A stretch of DNA of 64,000 nucleotides from positions 1 to 64,000 of the forward strand of contig DYKQ01000001.1 in the NCBI GenBank assembly GCA_020722545.1, in the 5' to 3' direction. Within the stretch, counting starts at the first letter, position 1; every line of letters starts with the position of its first letter. Position numbers and translations under genes: made by a program. This document shows, piece after piece, positions 28,362 through 44,435 of this stretch. Under the pieces are notes generated by a model. It did not search any database, had not been told where the DNA came from, and saw only the letters and a list, made by a program, of their open reading frames with translations. This DNA comes from Thiomonas intermedia. GTDB lineage: Bacteria > Pseudomonadota > Gammaproteobacteria > Burkholderiales > Burkholderiaceae_C.

Positions 28362-29297
28362 ATGGTCATGCCCACATCCATGTCGGATCGCGACGGAAAA
28401 ATCTGGATGGACGGCCAGTTGGTGGAGTGGCGCGATGCCAAGATCCACGTTCTGACCCATACCCTGCACTACGGCTGCGGCGCCTTCGAGGGCGTGCGGG
28501 CTTACAAGACCGACAAAGGCACGGCGATCTTCCGCCTGCGCGATCACACCGAGCGCCTGTTCAACAGCGCCAAGATTCTGCGCATGGAGATTCCCTTCAC
28601 CATCGAGCAGGCCATGCAGGCGCAGATCGACGTGGTCAAGGCCAACGGTTTCGATTCCTGCTACATCCGTCCGCTGACCTGGATCGGCGACAAGAAGCTG
28701 GGCGTTTCGCCGCGCGGCAACACCATTCATCTGATGATCGCAGCGTGGCCGTGGGGGGCTTACCTCGGCGAAGAGGGACTGAAACGCGGCATTCGCGTCA
28801 AGACCAGCAGCTACACCCGCCACCATGTGAACATCACCATGTGCAACGCCAAGGCGGTGAGCAATTACACCAACTCCATTCTGGCGAATATGGAGGTCAC
28901 CAACGACGGCTACGACGAAGCGCTGCTGCTTGACCCGCAGGGCTTTGTGAGCGAGGGCGCGGGCGAGAATATTTTCGTCGTGCGCGAAGGCGTGCTCTAC
29001 ACCCCCGATCTGTCTTCAGGCGCGCTCAACGGCATCACTCGCAAGACCGTGTTCGCCATCTGCGAAGACCTTGGCCTGACCATCAAGGAAAAGCGCATCA
29101 CGCGGGACGAGGTTTACATCGCGGACGAAGCCTTCTTCACCGGCACGGCAGCCGAAGTCACCCCCATCCGCGAGCTCGACGGCGTGACCCTCGGCCCAGG
29201 ACATCGCGGCCCGATCACCGAGCGCATCCAGAACGCCTTTTTCGACATCGTCGGCGGACGCAACCCCAAGTACGCCAACTGGCTGTCGATGGTCTGA
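28362..29297 (+). CDS. ilvE: Branched-chain-amino-acid transaminase
   Basis: MSDRDGKIWMDGQLVEWRDAKIHVLTHTLHYGCGAFEGVRAY; NYTNSILANMEVTNDGYDEALLLD. Confidence 0.96.
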   Translation: MVMPTSMSDRDGKIWMDGQLVEWRDAKIHVLTHTLHYGCGAFEGVRAYKTDKGTAIFRLRDHTERLFNSAKILRMEIPFTIEQAMQAQIDVVKANGFDSCYIRPLTWIGDKKLGVSPRGNTIHLMIAAWPWGAYLGEEGLKRGIRVKTSSYTRHHVNITMCNAKAVSNYTNSILANMEVTNDGYDEALLLDPQGFVSEGAGENIFVVREGVLYTPDLSSGALNGITRKTVFAICEDLGLTIKEKRITRDEVYIADEAFFTGTAAEVTPIRELDGVTLGPGHRGPITERIQNAFFDIVGGRNPKYANWLSMV

Positions 29298-29332
29298 GCA
29301 AGATATCCCTATCACTTGACTGAGGTTTGCAC

Positions 29333-29533
29333 ATGAGCGCCATTCCCAAGCCCGACATGCCCGTGGTCGAACTCAAGGCCAAGGACCTGCCCGCGTATTG
29401 CCCCAACCCCAGTATGCCGATCTGGAGCAGCCACCCGCGCGTATTCATCGACGTGACGCACGGCGAAGCGGCCTGCCCTTACTGCGGCACCCGCTATCGT
29501 CTGGCGGAAGGCGAAGTGGTGCACGGCCATTGA
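29333..29533 (+). CDS. Small zinc-finger (CHCC-type) protein
   Basis: AYCPNPSMPIWSSHPRVFIDVTHGEAACPYCGTRYRLAEGE. Confidence 0.9.
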   Translation: MSAIPKPDMPVVELKAKDLPAYCPNPSMPIWSSHPRVFIDVTHGEAACPYCGTRYRLAEGEVVHGH

Positions 29534-29546
29534 GTGCGCATCCGGC

Positions 29547-30647
29547 ATGACCCGTGTTCTGCTGATCGCCCCGCAGTGGATCGGCGACGCGGTGATGGCC
29601 CAGCCTTTGGCGGCTTTGCTGGCTGTCCGAGGCGAACAGATCAGCGCGCTAGGGCTGCCCGGCGTGGCCCCGGTGTTGCGGGCCATGCCGGGCGTGAGCG
29701 AGGTCATCGAGGCGCCGTTCGCGCATGGTCAGCTTGATCTCGCGCTTCGCAGGCGCATCGCAAAGCAATTGCGTGGTGCGGGTTTCCAGCGGGCCTACAT
29801 TCTCGGCAACAACCTCAAGTCACGCCTGGTGCCGTGGCTGGCGCGCATACCGCAGCGCATGGGCTATACCGGCGAAGCACGCGGTCTGCTACTGACCGAT
29901 CGGGTTGAGGCGGACGAGCCAGCTCGGGTGAGAGCAGCCTCCGAGCCGATGGCGCTGTCGCCCGTGTCCTGCCGCGTTCCCCGGCCGGAGGGTGAGCGCC
30001 GACCGGACATGCGCCGACCGGACATGCGCCAACATTACGCCGCGCTGGCGAAGTTTGACGGCGCGCCCAGCCCGGTTTCGATTCCAGAGCCGACCCTGCG
30101 CATTTCCCCTGACGAAGCCGACGAGGCGCGCCGCCGGTTCGGTCTGCCGCCGCGCTGGATTGCCCTCTGCCCCGGCGCGGAGTACGGCCCGGCCAAGCAA
30201 TGGCCGGTCGCGCACTATGCGGCACTGGCCATACAGGCGCAGCAAGCCGGTTATGCCGTTGCCGTGCTTGGCGCCCCGCGGGATGCTGCGGCTGGCGCCG
30301 AGATTGCCGCGCAGGCTCCGGGCAGCGTGAATCTGTGCGGCGCCACGCGGCTGGCAGACGCCATTGCCCTGCTCGCCAGTTGCAGCGGTGCGGTGAGTAA
30401 CGATTCCGGTTTGATGCATGTGGCCGCCGCACTGCAGCGCCCGACCGTGGGGGTGTACGGCTCGACCGATCCGCGCCACACGCCTCCTGCGGCGCACCAC
30501 AGCGCAACGCTCTGGCTGCACCTCGATTGCAGTCCGTGTTTTCAACGCACCTGCCCGCTGGGGCATCTCAACTGCCTCAATCACATCACGCCCGATGCGG
30601 TCTGGCGTGAGCTGGCGCGACTGATGTCTGATGTCGCACCCGATTGA
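29547..30647 (+). CDS. waaF: Lipopolysaccharide heptosyltransferase II
   Basis: VLLIAPQWIGDAVMAQPL; CPGAEYGPAKQWPVAHYAALA; SNDSGLMHVAAALQRPTVGVYGSTDPRHTPP. Confidence 0.95.
   Translation: MTRVLLIAPQWIGDAVMAQPLAALLAVRGEQISALGLPGVAPVLRAMPGVSEVIEAPFAHGQLDLALRRRIAKQLRGAGFQRAYILGNNLKSRLVPWLARIPQRMGYTGEARGLLLTDRVEADEPARVRAASEPMALSPVSCRVPRPEGERRPDMRRPDMRQHYAALAKFDGAPSPVSIPEPTLRISPDEADEARRRFGLPPRWIALCPGAEYGPAKQWPVAHYAALAIQAQQAGYAVAVLGAPRDAAAGAEIAAQAPGSVNLCGATRLADAIALLASCSGAVSNDSGLMHVAAALQRPTVGVYGSTDPRHTPPAAHHSATLWLHLDCSPCFQRTCPLGHLNCLNHITPDAVWRELARLMSDVAPD
29995..30030 (+). repeat. 15-bp tandem repeat (about 2.3 copies) inside waaF
   Basis: GCGCCGACCGGACAT GCGCCGACCGGACAT GCGCC; encodes RRPDMRRPDMR. 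Confidence 0.85.
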
Positions 30648-30659
30648 GCGCCCAGGCGC

Positions 30660-31106
30660 TCAATGCCAGAGCAGAACAGCCGCAATCGCCATCCAGCCCA
30701 GCGTGAAGTTGAGCGCCACCAAGGGGTGAATCTGCTCCAGCGCGCGGCCCAGCGCGGGCCAGTCCTGCCTGGAAGCGGCCTGGCGCGCGCGGCGGAACGG
30801 TGCAAAGTAGATGTGCGCAAAGACCGCCATCATCACCAGGCCGATGCCCAGCATGGCGTGCCAGCCCACGGGCGCCTGGGCGAAACCGACCTGCAGCATG
30901 ATGATCAATCCCGAAATCAAAATCACCGCGATGCTGAGCCAGACGAGAGGGAAGAAGCGCTGCAGCGTCGCCAGAATGAACTGCGGGCGCACAGGAGCCT
31001 GCAGCAGGGCGAAAGCGGCGGGCCGCATGGCAAACAGAATGAACGCCATACCACCCATCCAGATCACCGCGGCGACAAGATGTAAAAAGACCAGCAGAGC
31101 CGTCAT
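30660..31106 (-). CDS. CopD-like small integral membrane protein
   Basis: MTALLVFLHLVAAVIWMGGMAFILFAMRPAAFALL; four predicted TM segments. Confidence 0.75.
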   Translation of the reverse strand: MTALLVFLHLVAAVIWMGGMAFILFAMRPAAFALLQAPVRPQFILATLQRFFPLVWLSIAVILISGLIIMLQVGFAQAPVGWHAMLGIGLVMMAVFAHIYFAPFRRARQAASRQDWPALGRALEQIHPLVALNFTLGWMAIAAVLLWH

Positions 31107-31414
31107 GAAAGTTCCCGAACTTGGATGAAATGCACGCCTGCATAAATTGCGGTCAGCGGCGACGCGGCGGTCAAGAGAAATGACAGAACGTTGACCCGAC
31201 ACAATGTTAGATGCAGCCGCACGAAAAAAGCTGGTGCTGTATCGACTTTCCCCTATACTCTTGCCGTTTGACCTTCACGCCAATTGTTACCCGTCGCAAC
31301 AACCATCGCAGCAACCCTAGCGAACTGCGCGGATTGGTGGAAGCGTTTTAACCCAAGTTCAACTCAAGGACTGGCGATACGGCCGTCCACAAAGCTGACC
31401 CGAGTGTTTTTGCC

Positions 31415-31903
31415 TTGAACCCAACTGTGCCATCCATCGACCCCTGGAAAGACGAGCAAGACGTGCCGTCGGCTGCTCCCATGACGCGCGCCGAAGTGCG
31501 GAGCTTGCTTCTGCGCAAACCGCAGGTTTCGGTGTGGCGCGTGGTGACGCTGCAGGCGGTGGTCGGTCTGGTCGTGGCCTTGGTGAGCGGGTTTTTTGCG
31601 GCGGGCAGGCTCTCGGTCGTGTGGTCTGCCCTGTATGGCGCTGCCATCATTGCTGCGCCCTCCGCGCTGTTTGCCCTGTCCATTCAGCTTTGGCTGTCCA
31701 AATTGAAACCCGGCGTGGCGGTTTACGGTTTTGCGCTGGGCGAGTTGTTGAAAATCGGTTTGACCATCGTGCTTCTGTTTTTTGCGCCGCGCATTGTGCA
31801 GCCCCTCAGTTGGGCCGCGATGCTGATCGCTGTCGTCGCGACCCTGCAGGTGTACTGGGTCGCCCTGATCCTGCGCGGCAGGAAATCGAGTTGCGCAGCC
31901 TGA
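31415..31903 (+). CDS. atpI: ATP synthase subunit I
   Basis: AtpI-like four-TM protein immediately upstream of atpB. Confidence 0.85.
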   Translation: MNPTVPSIDPWKDEQDVPSAAPMTRAEVRSLLLRKPQVSVWRVVTLQAVVGLVVALVSGFFAAGRLSVVWSALYGAAIIAAPSALFALSIQLWLSKLKPGVAVYGFALGELLKIGLTIVLLFFAPRIVQPLSWAAMLIAVVATLQVYWVALILRGRKSSCAA

Positions 31904-31951
31904 TCCATTCCAGCCGTGCCGCGCAGGCGGCCCTCCTCAAAATAGTCGACC

Positions 31952-33129
<1,178 letters not shown>

Positions 33130-33185
33130 TCCACGCTTGACTCCAGCAACGATCTGTTCACCCATCTGAAGCAAAGGTTAGCGCC

Positions 33186-33656
33186 ATGCATCTGGACGCA
33201 ACACTCATTGCGCAGATCATCGTTTTCTTGCTGCTGGCGTGGTTCACGAAGAAATTCGTGTGGCCCCCCATCACCAAGGCCCTCGATGAACGCGCAACAA
33301 AAATCGCCGACGGTCTGGCTGCCGCCGATCGCGCCAAGTCTGAACTCGCCTCGGCCAATCGCAAGGTCGAGGAAGAACTTGCCCGCTCGCATCAAGAGAG
33401 CGCGGGACGCCTGGCTGACGCCGAGCGTCGTGCGCAGGCCGTGATCGAAGAGGCGCGCAAGAAGGCCGAGGAGGTCGCAGCCAACATCGTGGCGCAGGCC
33501 AAGTCAGAGGCTGATCAGCAAGCGGTCAAGGCGCGCGAGCAATTGCGTGACCAGGTGGCAGCGCTGGCAGTCAAGGGCGCCGAAGCCATTCTGCATCGCG
33601 AGATCAATCCGCAGGTGCATGCCGATCTGCTGAACCGGCTCAAGGCCGAGCTGTAA
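33186..33656 (+). CDS. atpF: F0F1 ATP synthase subunit B
   Basis: N-terminal [30 protein letters not shown]. Confidence 0.96.
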   Translation: MHLDATLIAQIIVFLLLAWFTKKFVWPPITKALDERATKIADGLAAADRAKSELASANRKVEEELARSHQESAGRLADAERRAQAVIEEARKKAEEVAANIVAQAKSEADQQAVKAREQLRDQVAALAVKGAEAILHREINPQVHADLLNRLKAEL

Positions 33657-33668
33657 TCGGAGTGCGCC

Positions 33669-34208
33669 ATGGCTGAACTCGCCACTATTGCCCGCCCCTA
33701 CGCCGAAGCCGCCTTTGCCGCCGTGCGCGAATCCGGCATTCCGCCTGCGCAAGCGGCAGAAGCCTTGGACCAGATTGCCCAGATTGCCGCCGATCCGGCT
33801 TTGCGCGAGGTGATGGGCAGTCCGAAGGTTTCCGCGCGACAACTCGCCGATCTGGTTCTAGGCGCTCTGCCCGGAACCGTCGCTCCTGTGCTGAAAAATC
33901 TGGTCGAGATGCTCGCCGAAAACCGGCGTTTCGCCGCCGTCGGGCAGATCGCCGATCAGTTCCGTGCGCTCAAGGACGAGGCCGAAGGCAAGGTCGAGGC
34001 CGTGGTGTCCAGCGCGTTCCCGCTGGAAGGCGAGGCGCTCGACAGCTTGCTGCAGGCGCTCGAACGCAAATACGGCCGCAAGCTGCACGCCACTGTGCAA
34101 ATCGATCCGTCGCTCATCGGGGGGGTGCGTGTCGCTGTAGGCGACGAAGTGCTCGACACCTCGGTTCGCGCCCGGCTGGAGCAGATGAAAGTCGCACTCA
34201 CCGCTTAA
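33669..34208 (+). CDS. atpH: F0F1 ATP synthase subunit delta
   Basis: [34 protein letters not shown]. Confidence 0.96.
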   Translation: MAELATIARPYAEAAFAAVRESGIPPAQAAEALDQIAQIAADPALREVMGSPKVSARQLADLVLGALPGTVAPVLKNLVEMLAENRRFAAVGQIADQFRALKDEAEGKVEAVVSSAFPLEGEALDSLLQALERKYGRKLHATVQIDPSLIGGVRVAVGDEVLDTSVRARLEQMKVALTA

Positions 34209-34224
34209 GTCTCAAGAGGCTCTC

Positions 34225-35766
<1,542 letters not shown>

Positions 35767-35834
35767 TTCATTCCACGAAAACGGACGGAGCTGGGCAAGG
35801 ATGGTCTTGCCCGGACTGACCCAGGAGTAATGCA

Positions 35835-38166
<2,332 letters not shown>

Positions 38167-38256
38167 GCCAGCGAGCTTGAAGCGATCCAATCCGGCTGAC
38201 GATGCGAAAGCCCGTCAGTCGGAGCCTGAAACCGCATCACGTTCCGGATTGAAGCC

Positions 38257-38691
38257 ATGAACACCATCCATGTCGACGTCGTCAGTGCCGAAGAGTCCAT
38301 CTTTTCCGGCGAGGCACGTTTTGTCGCCCTTCCCGGCGAATCGGGCGAACTGGGCATTCTGCCTGGTCACACCCCGTTGATCACCCGCATCAAGCCCGGT
38401 TCGGTGCGAATCGAACTGGTCGAAGCCAATGCCGCCGGCAGCAAGGAAGAGTTCGTCTTTGTCGCAGGCGGCATTCTTGAAGTGCAGCCCAAGCGAGTCA
38501 CCGTGCTGGCCGATACCGCCATTCGCGGCAAGGATCTTGACGAGGCCAAAGCCAACGAGGCTCTGAAAGCCGCTCAGGACGCGCGCGCCCATGCCAAAGA
38601 AGCGCAGGACGTCGCCGTGGTCGAGGGCGAGCTGGCCATGCTGGCCGCTCAGCTCGCGGCGATTCGCAGGCTTCGTGGCCGAGCGCACTGA
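38257..38691 (+). CDS. atpC: F0F1 ATP synthase subunit epsilon
   Basis: [23 protein letters not shown]. Confidence 0.96.
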   Translation: MNTIHVDVVSAEESIFSGEARFVALPGESGELGILPGHTPLITRIKPGSVRIELVEANAAGSKEEFVFVAGGILEVQPKRVTVLADTAIRGKDLDEAKANEALKAAQDARAHAKEAQDVAVVEGELAMLAAQLAAIRRLRGRAH

Positions 38692-38714
38692 GTTGAGTGT
38701 ATTTGCCGTTGTAA

Positions 38715-38747
38715 ACAAACAGCCCGCGCACGCGGGCTGTTTGTTTT
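38715..38747 (+). terminator. Rho-independent terminator of the atp operon
   Basis: AACAAACAGCCCGCG-CA-CGCGGGCTGTTTGTTTTG. Confidence 0.9.
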
Positions 38748-38799
38748 GTGCTTCGCCGCCATTACGATGAACTGGACGAGAGCAATGTGGAGCCGATGA

Positions 38800-39927
38800 A
38801 TGAGCGCAGGTGGGGGCGTATGGACGCCAGACCAAGGAGATCGGGATAGCAGGCAGCGCCTGCCTGGCTCTGCGCTCGCCGTTGCACTGCTGCTGGGTTT
38901 GGCCTTGGGGGGCTGCGCCAGTGCGCCGCAGCGCAGCGTCTCGAGCGGGGCGCCAGTCAATGCGCAGGAGGGGTGCCACGCTCCACCGCCCAATCTGCGT
39001 GCGGCCTACAACCGCACTTATACCGTGCGGGGGCGCAGCTACAGCCCCTTGCGTAGCGCTGAGGGTTACGACGAAGTGGGCATCGCCTCCTGGTACGGTT
39101 GGGAGTCGGGCGCCACCACGTCGATGGGCACGCGTTTCAACCCGCGTGGCTTTTCGGCAGCCAGCCGCGTTTTGCCGCTGCCGACCTGCGTTCAGGTGAC
39201 CAATCTCGACAATGGCCTGAGCGCCCTGGTGCTGGTCAATGATCGGGGCCCGTTTGTCAGCGGACGTTTGCTCGATCTGTCGATGGGCGCAGCGCAGGCT
39301 CTGGGCGTGACCCGAACGGGAACGGCGCGGGTGCGCATCGTGGCCCTGCCCGATGGGGCCAACGCCCCCTTGCGGATCGCGCAGGCGGCCCCGCCGCAAC
39401 CGTCGCCGCAAACCAGGTCAGTACCGGTTGTGAGCCCGCCATCCACTCCCTTGTCGGATCAGTCGGCGTTTGCGCCGCAACAGTTCGCGGCGTTGCCCGT
39501 CGCGCAGGCGCCGTCGGGGCAAACGCCCGGTGCGAGCTTGCCCCAGCAGGCGCCAGAGCCTGCGCCCATCGAAGTGCAAGCGTTGCCGCCGCTCACGCCC
39601 GCTTCATTGTCAACTCCTGTGCCTGCCGCTTCCACAAGCGCTCAGCCGCCGATGCCGCAGCCTGCGTTGACTCTGCCCGAAAACGCCGCTTCACCACAAA
39701 GCTACGTGCAGACCGGCGCGTTCACGCTGCAAGCCAATGCCGAGGCGGAAAAGGCGCGTCTGCAGGCCGCGGGCATCGACGACGTACTGGTGGTGCCCGG
39801 CTATATCCGGGGTCAGACGTTCTATCGTGTGCAGATCGGACCGATCAAAGGCGTCGGACTAGATGCCACGCTAGTGCAGAAATTGCAGGGACTGGGTTTG
39901 AGCGGCTATTCCGTGGTGCGGCAGTAG
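38800..39927 (+). CDS. rlpA: RlpA-like septal lytic transglycosylase lipoprotein with SPOR domain
   Basis: Lipobox LALGGCAS; GIASWYGWESGATTSMGTRFNPRGFSAASRVLPLPTCVQVTNL; C-terminal SPOR (VQTGAFTLQANAEAEKARLQAAG). Confidence 0.9.
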   Translation: MSAGGGVWTPDQGDRDSRQRLPGSALAVALLLGLALGGCASAPQRSVSSGAPVNAQEGCHAPPPNLRAAYNRTYTVRGRSYSPLRSAEGYDEVGIASWYGWESGATTSMGTRFNPRGFSAASRVLPLPTCVQVTNLDNGLSALVLVNDRGPFVSGRLLDLSMGAAQALGVTRTGTARVRIVALPDGANAPLRIAQAAPPQPSPQTRSVPVVSPPSTPLSDQSAFAPQQFAALPVAQAPSGQTPGASLPQQAPEPAPIEVQALPPLTPASLSTPVPAASTSAQPPMPQPALTLPENAASPQSYVQTGAFTLQANAEAEKARLQAAGIDDVLVVPGYIRGQTFYRVQIGPIKGVGLDATLVQKLQGLGLSGYSVVRQ

Positions 39928-39945
39928 CGGTTATCGAAGAGAAAA

Positions 39946-39969
39946 TGAAAAACGCACCCGAAGGTGCGT
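39946..39969 (-). terminator. Rho-independent terminator of the psiF-like gene
   Basis: Minus strand ACGCACC-TTCG-GGTGCGTTTTTC. Confidence 0.75.
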
Positions 39970-39993
39970 GCAAACCGCGTGCAGGCGTTTGAA

Positions 39994-40377
39994 TTACTTC
40001 TTGCGCAGGCATTCGCTCATGAATTTTTTACGCTCTTCGCCTTTCATGCCTTTGGCCTTGGCATCTTTGCTGCAGAACGACATTTTCTGCTGTTGGGGGG
40101 TAAGTTTCTTCTCTCCGGCAGCGGCTTTGTGTTCTGCTTTGCGTTCAGGCTTGGCGGCTTCTTTGCTCGCAGGCTTGGCTGTTTCGGCTGTGGCTGCGGG
40201 CTTGCTGGCCAGGCACTCTTTCATGAAGGTCTTGCGGGCCTCGCCGGTCTTGCCGGTGGCTTCCTTGTTGCATTGAGCCATGCGGCTTTGCTGCGGCGCG
40301 CCTTGAGCTTGAGAGAGCGCAGGCAGGGCCATCAGACCCAGGGCGAAACCGAGGGTGGCGAACAGTTTTTTCATCAT
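39994..40377 (-). CDS. psiF: PsiF-repeat protein
   Basis: Two PsiF repeats: [28 protein letters not shown] and [32 protein letters not shown]. Confidence 0.88.
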   Translation of the reverse strand: MMKKLFATLGFALGLMALPALSQAQGAPQQSRMAQCNKEATGKTGEARKTFMKECLASKPAATAETAKPASKEAAKPERKAEHKAAAGEKKLTPQQQKMSFCSKDAKAKGMKGEERKKFMSECLRKK

Positions 40378-40543
40378 TCCTCCAAGTTGTGTTGTGACCG
40401 GACCGCAGCAGGCGGTAGTGCGATCAAGCCGTGCAACGAAAGGTTGCGAACCGGCAATTCATTACACCATAAGGTTGTGCGGGCGCGAAGAACGGCGACA
40501 GACCCATAAAATGCCGACTTTGCGTCTTCACAACATTCCCATA

Positions 40544-42298
40544 ATGATCGAATTCACCGCGCGGTTGACCACGGCGCTGCAACAAGCGGCAACGGCCCTG
40601 CAGCCCGAGTTTTCAGGCTCTATCGAACTCAGCCGTCCGCGCAGCGACGATCATGGCGAATTGGCCAGCAATCTGGCGATGCAACTGGCCAGACCGCTCA
40701 AACGCAACCCGCGCGATGTGGCCCGGCAAATCATCGACATGCTGAGCGCGAATGCTGACTTGGCCGAGGGCATCGCCCGCACCGAAATCGCCGGGCCCGG
40801 ATTCATCAACTTTCATCTCCATGCTGCGGTGCTGCATCAGGTGATTGTGGAAGTCGAACAGGGCGCGGAGAAGTTCGGGCATTCCCGCGCGGGGCGCGAG
40901 CAGCCCATGCTGGTGGAGTTCGTCTCGGCCAATCCGACCGGGCCGCTGCATGTGGGGCATGGTCGCCAGGGGGCGTTGGGCGATGCCATTGCCGCCGTCC
41001 TGACCACTCAAGGCTGGGCGGTGCAGCGCGAGTTTTATTACAACGACGCCGGGGTGCAGATCCAGACGCTCGCGCTGTCGGTTCAGGCCAGGGCGCGTGG
41101 GTACAAGCCGGGCGATGCGCAATGGCCCGAATCGGCCTACAACGGCGACTACATCGCCGACATCGCGCAGGATTTTCTGGCGCGCGAATCGGTACCAGAC
41201 GATCAGGGTCAGCCCATCGTGGCCAATGGTCAAGCCGACGATCTGGACAATATCCGCCGTTTTGCCGTGGCCTACCTGCGCCGCGAGCAGGATCTCGATC
41301 TCAAGACTTTCGGCATTCGGTTCGACAACTATTACCTCGAATCCAGTCTCTACACCGATGGCCGGGTGCAAGACGCGGTGCAGCGCTTGCAGGCCTCGGG
41401 CCACACCTACGAGCAGGACGGCGCGTTGTGGCTGCGCACGACGCAATACGGCGACGACAAGGACCGCGTGATGCGCAAGTCCGACGGCACTTACACCTAT
41501 TTCGTTCCCGATGTGGCCTACCACCTGACCAAATGGCAGCGCGGGTTTCACCGCGCGGTGAACATTCAGGGCTCGGATCATCACGGCACCATCGCGCGGG
41601 TGCGCGCCGGGCTGCAGGCGCTCGACCTTGATATTCCCGTCGGCTATCCCGACTATGTGCTGCACAAAATGGTCACGGTGATGCGGGGCGGACAGGAGGT
41701 GAAAATCTCCAAGCGCGCAGGCAGCTATGTGACCGTGCGCGACCTGATCGAATGGTCGGGCGGCGTGCGCGACGACATGAGCGACGACGAGCGTCAGGCG
41801 GCTTTGCAGCGAGGGCGCGACGCCGTGCGCTTTTTTCTGGTCTCGCGCAAGGCCGATACCGAATTCGTGTTCGACGTCGATCTGGCCCTGGCGCAAAGCG
41901 ACGAAAACCCGGTTTACTACGTGCAATATGCCCACGCCCGGGTGAACTCGGTGTTCGAGCAATGGGCCGCCCGCGCCCCGCAAGAGGCCGCGCAGCCCGC
42001 GCTCATCGAGCAAGCCGACTTGTCGCTGCTGACCGCACCGCGCGAACGAGCGCTGCTCCTCACGCTCGCGCGCTATCCGCAAGTCCTGGCCGCTGCGGCG
42101 CAAGAACTGGCGCCGCATCAGGTAGCCTTCTATCTGCGCGATCTGGCTGCCGATTTCCACGCTTTCTACAACGCCGAACGCGTGCTCGTCGACGAACTTC
42201 CCCTGCGGCATGCGCGCCTGCGACTGCTGCGCGCCGTACGTCAGGTGATGCACAATGCACTGGCCGTGCTCGGCGTGAGCGCGCCGCAGCGCATGTAA
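40544..42298 (+). CDS. argS: Arginine--tRNA ligase
   Basis: [45 protein letters not shown]. Confidence 0.96.
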   Translation: MIEFTARLTTALQQAATALQPEFSGSIELSRPRSDDHGELASNLAMQLARPLKRNPRDVARQIIDMLSANADLAEGIARTEIAGPGFINFHLHAAVLHQVIVEVEQGAEKFGHSRAGREQPMLVEFVSANPTGPLHVGHGRQGALGDAIAAVLTTQGWAVQREFYYNDAGVQIQTLALSVQARARGYKPGDAQWPESAYNGDYIADIAQDFLARESVPDDQGQPIVANGQADDLDNIRRFAVAYLRREQDLDLKTFGIRFDNYYLESSLYTDGRVQDAVQRLQASGHTYEQDGALWLRTTQYGDDKDRVMRKSDGTYTYFVPDVAYHLTKWQRGFHRAVNIQGSDHHGTIARVRAGLQALDLDIPVGYPDYVLHKMVTVMRGGQEVKISKRAGSYVTVRDLIEWSGGVRDDMSDDERQAALQRGRDAVRFFLVSRKADTEFVFDVDLALAQSDENPVYYVQYAHARVNSVFEQWAARAPQEAAQPALIEQADLSLLTAPRERALLLTLARYPQVLAAAAQELAPHQVAFYLRDLAADFHAFYNAERVLVDELPLRHARLRLLRAVRQVMHNALAVLGVSAPQRM

Positions 42299-42349
42299 GC
42301 GCACGGCGCTTCCGCAGGGCTTCATCGACAACGCACACTCCTGTCTTCC

Positions 42350-42976
42350 ATGTCTAAACGCACCACACTCCGCGGCCAGTTCGGCGGCGCCGTGATCGGC
42401 CTGATCGTCGGCCTGGTCATCGGCCTGGGTATCGCACTCGGCGTTGCCCTCTACATCACCAAGGCGCCGCTGCCCTTCATGAATCGATTTCAGGAGCGCC
42501 CCGCCAGTGCGGCTTCCGGGGCCGGCAACTGGAATCCCAATCAGGGCTTGAGCGGCGCAACCGCAGCGCCGCTCGCGGGCAGCGGTTCCATGCCCGTGAC
42601 AGTGGCGAGCAAGCCGCTGTCTCCTCAGGCGCTGGCCAAACTGGGGCAACCCGCTGCGGGCGCCTCACAGGCGGCAATTGCGCCGACGACAGGTGGCGTG
42701 ACAACCCCGGCCGCCCCGACCAAGCCGACCGCCCAAGGCCCCGTGCAGTATGTGCTGCAGATCGGGGCGTACAGCACGCGCGAAGACGCTGAGCGTCAGC
42801 GCGCCAAGGTGGCTCTGATCGGTCAGGAAGCGCATGTGGACGAGCGCGTTGTCAACGGGCGCACCCTGTATCGCGTTCGAGTGGGGCCGTTCACCTCGGC
42901 GCAGCAGGCCGAGCAGACGCAGAAACTTCTGGGCGATAACGGGGTTCAAACCGCCCTGCTGCGCACCGGTTCATAA
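42350..42976 (+). CDS. SPOR-domain (FtsN-like) membrane protein
   Basis: N-terminal TM, C-terminal SPOR YVLQIGAYSTREDAERQRAKVALIGQEAHV. Confidence 0.88.
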   Translation: MSKRTTLRGQFGGAVIGLIVGLVIGLGIALGVALYITKAPLPFMNRFQERPASAASGAGNWNPNQGLSGATAAPLAGSGSMPVTVASKPLSPQALAKLGQPAAGASQAAIAPTTGGVTTPAAPTKPTAQGPVQYVLQIGAYSTREDAERQRAKVALIGQEAHVDERVVNGRTLYRVRVGPFTSAQQAEQTQKLLGDNGVQTALLRTGS

Positions 42977-43011
42977 AATCATTTTCTGATCTTCAAACCA
43001 AAGGACGACTC

Positions 43012-43677
43012 ATGTTTCAACGCTGGCTTGCCGTGGTGTTCATGGTGTTTTCAATGGGCTTTTTCGCTGCGGGCGCGCAGGCGCAGACGCCCGCCAAGAG
43101 CAGCCCCTTCAACGAGGGCTTTGCCTACAACCGCCTGGCCGTGCCGCAGCCGGTGAGCCCGTCGGACAAAATCGTGGTGTACGAATTTTTCTGGTACGAC
43201 TGCCCGCACTGCGCCGACTTCGACCCCCTGCTCGAGGCCTGGCAGAAAAAACTGCCCGCCGGAGTGGTGCTCGAGCGCGTGCCCGTCGCTTTTTCTCCCC
43301 AGTTCGTGCCGCAACAGCATCTCTATTACGCCCTGAAGGCGCTGGGCAAGCTCAACGATGCGATGCAGGCCAAGATTTTCAACGCCATTCACAAACAGCA
43401 CATTCCTCTGGGCACGGCCGATCAGATGGCCAACTGGCTGGCGCAGCAGGGCATTCCCAAAAAAGCGTTCCTGGACGCCTACAACTCGTTCGGCGTGAAT
43501 GCGCAAGTCCGGCAGGCCACGCAAATGGTGACGGACTATCAGATCAGCGGCGTGCCGACCATGGCGGTTCAGGGCACTTACACCACTTCTGCGGCGATGC
43601 CTGAAGCCAATAACAACAAGAAGGTGCTTGAGGTCGTGGACTACCTGATCAAGAAGGTGCAGGCGGAGAAAAAGTAA
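43012..43677 (+). CDS. dsbA: Thiol:disulfide interchange protein DsbA
   Basis: Signal peptide; YEFFWYDCPHCADFDPLLEAW (CPHC); GVPTMAVQG. Confidence 0.93.
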   Translation: MFQRWLAVVFMVFSMGFFAAGAQAQTPAKSSPFNEGFAYNRLAVPQPVSPSDKIVVYEFFWYDCPHCADFDPLLEAWQKKLPAGVVLERVPVAFSPQFVPQQHLYYALKALGKLNDAMQAKIFNAIHKQHIPLGTADQMANWLAQQGIPKKAFLDAYNSFGVNAQVRQATQMVTDYQISGVPTMAVQGTYTTSAAMPEANNNKKVLEVVDYLIKKVQAEKK

Positions 43678-43700
43678 GCGCGTCGCCCTGTCGCATCTCA

Positions 43701-43733
43701 ACACTGCCCGCGTACCGCGGGCAGTGTTTTTTG
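43701..43733 (+). terminator. Rho-independent terminator after dsbA
   Basis: ACACTGCCCGCG-TA-CCGCGGGCAGTGTTTTTT. Confidence 0.9.
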
Positions 43734-43799
43734 AGTCCCGCAAAATTGCTGCGAAATCGCCTGAACTGGCCCTAGAATGGCCCGACTAAAGCAAAACCC

Positions 43800-44435
43800 A
43801 TGCCGATGAAACGAGTGGCCCGAATCCTGTTGTTGACCCTGCTGTGTGCGCCGAGCCTGGCGCTGCCCGTGCTTGCGGCGCAGACCGACCGGAACCAGCC
43901 GATTCACATCGAGGCCGACGCCATGCGGTACGACGACGTGCACCAGACCAGTGTGTTCACCGGCAACGTGGTCGTCACCAAGGGGTCTCTGGTGCTGCGC
44001 GCCGCCACGGTCGATGTGCGCCAGGCGCCGGACGGCTATCAGTACGCGACGGCGATCGCCGCGCCGGGGCAGTTGGCCACCTTCCAGCAACAACTCGATG
44101 GGGCGCCCGGCCAGCCCGCGCAAACCATGGACGGCGCCGCGCAGCGCATCGAATACGACGGCAAGACCGATGTGGTGACGCTGCGTGGCCAGGCCATGCT
44201 CAGCCGACTGATCGACGGCAAGCTGGCCGACCGCAGCCAGGGCAATGTGATTGCCTACAACCAGATCACCGATGTGTTCACCGTCGAAGGCGGAGCGCAG
44301 GGCGCCACGGCCACCAATCCTGGCGGGCGGGTGCGGGTGATGTTGACGCCGCAGCCCGCCGCCCCATCCGCGCCGACGGCGCCCAAATCGCCTCCCGCGC
44401 TCAAAGTCGCCCCGAAGCTGGGGACGCAGCCTTGA
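43800..44435 (+). CDS. lptA: LPS transport periplasmic protein LptA
   Basis: [39 protein letters not shown]. Confidence 0.94.
   Translation: MPMKRVARILLLTLLCAPSLALPVLAAQTDRNQPIHIEADAMRYDDVHQTSVFTGNVVVTKGSLVLRAATVDVRQAPDGYQYATAIAAPGQLATFQQQLDGAPGQPAQTMDGAAQRIEYDGKTDVVTLRGQAMLSRLIDGKLADRSQGNVIAYNQITDVFTVEGGAQGATATNPGGRVRVMLTPQPAAPSAPTAPKSPPALKVAPKLGTQP

Noticed and set aside
31203-31414. Possible ncRNA or regulatory RNA in the ~200-bp leader before atpI
   Set aside because: No convincing stem-loop plus terminator; probably ordinary promoter and leader sequence.
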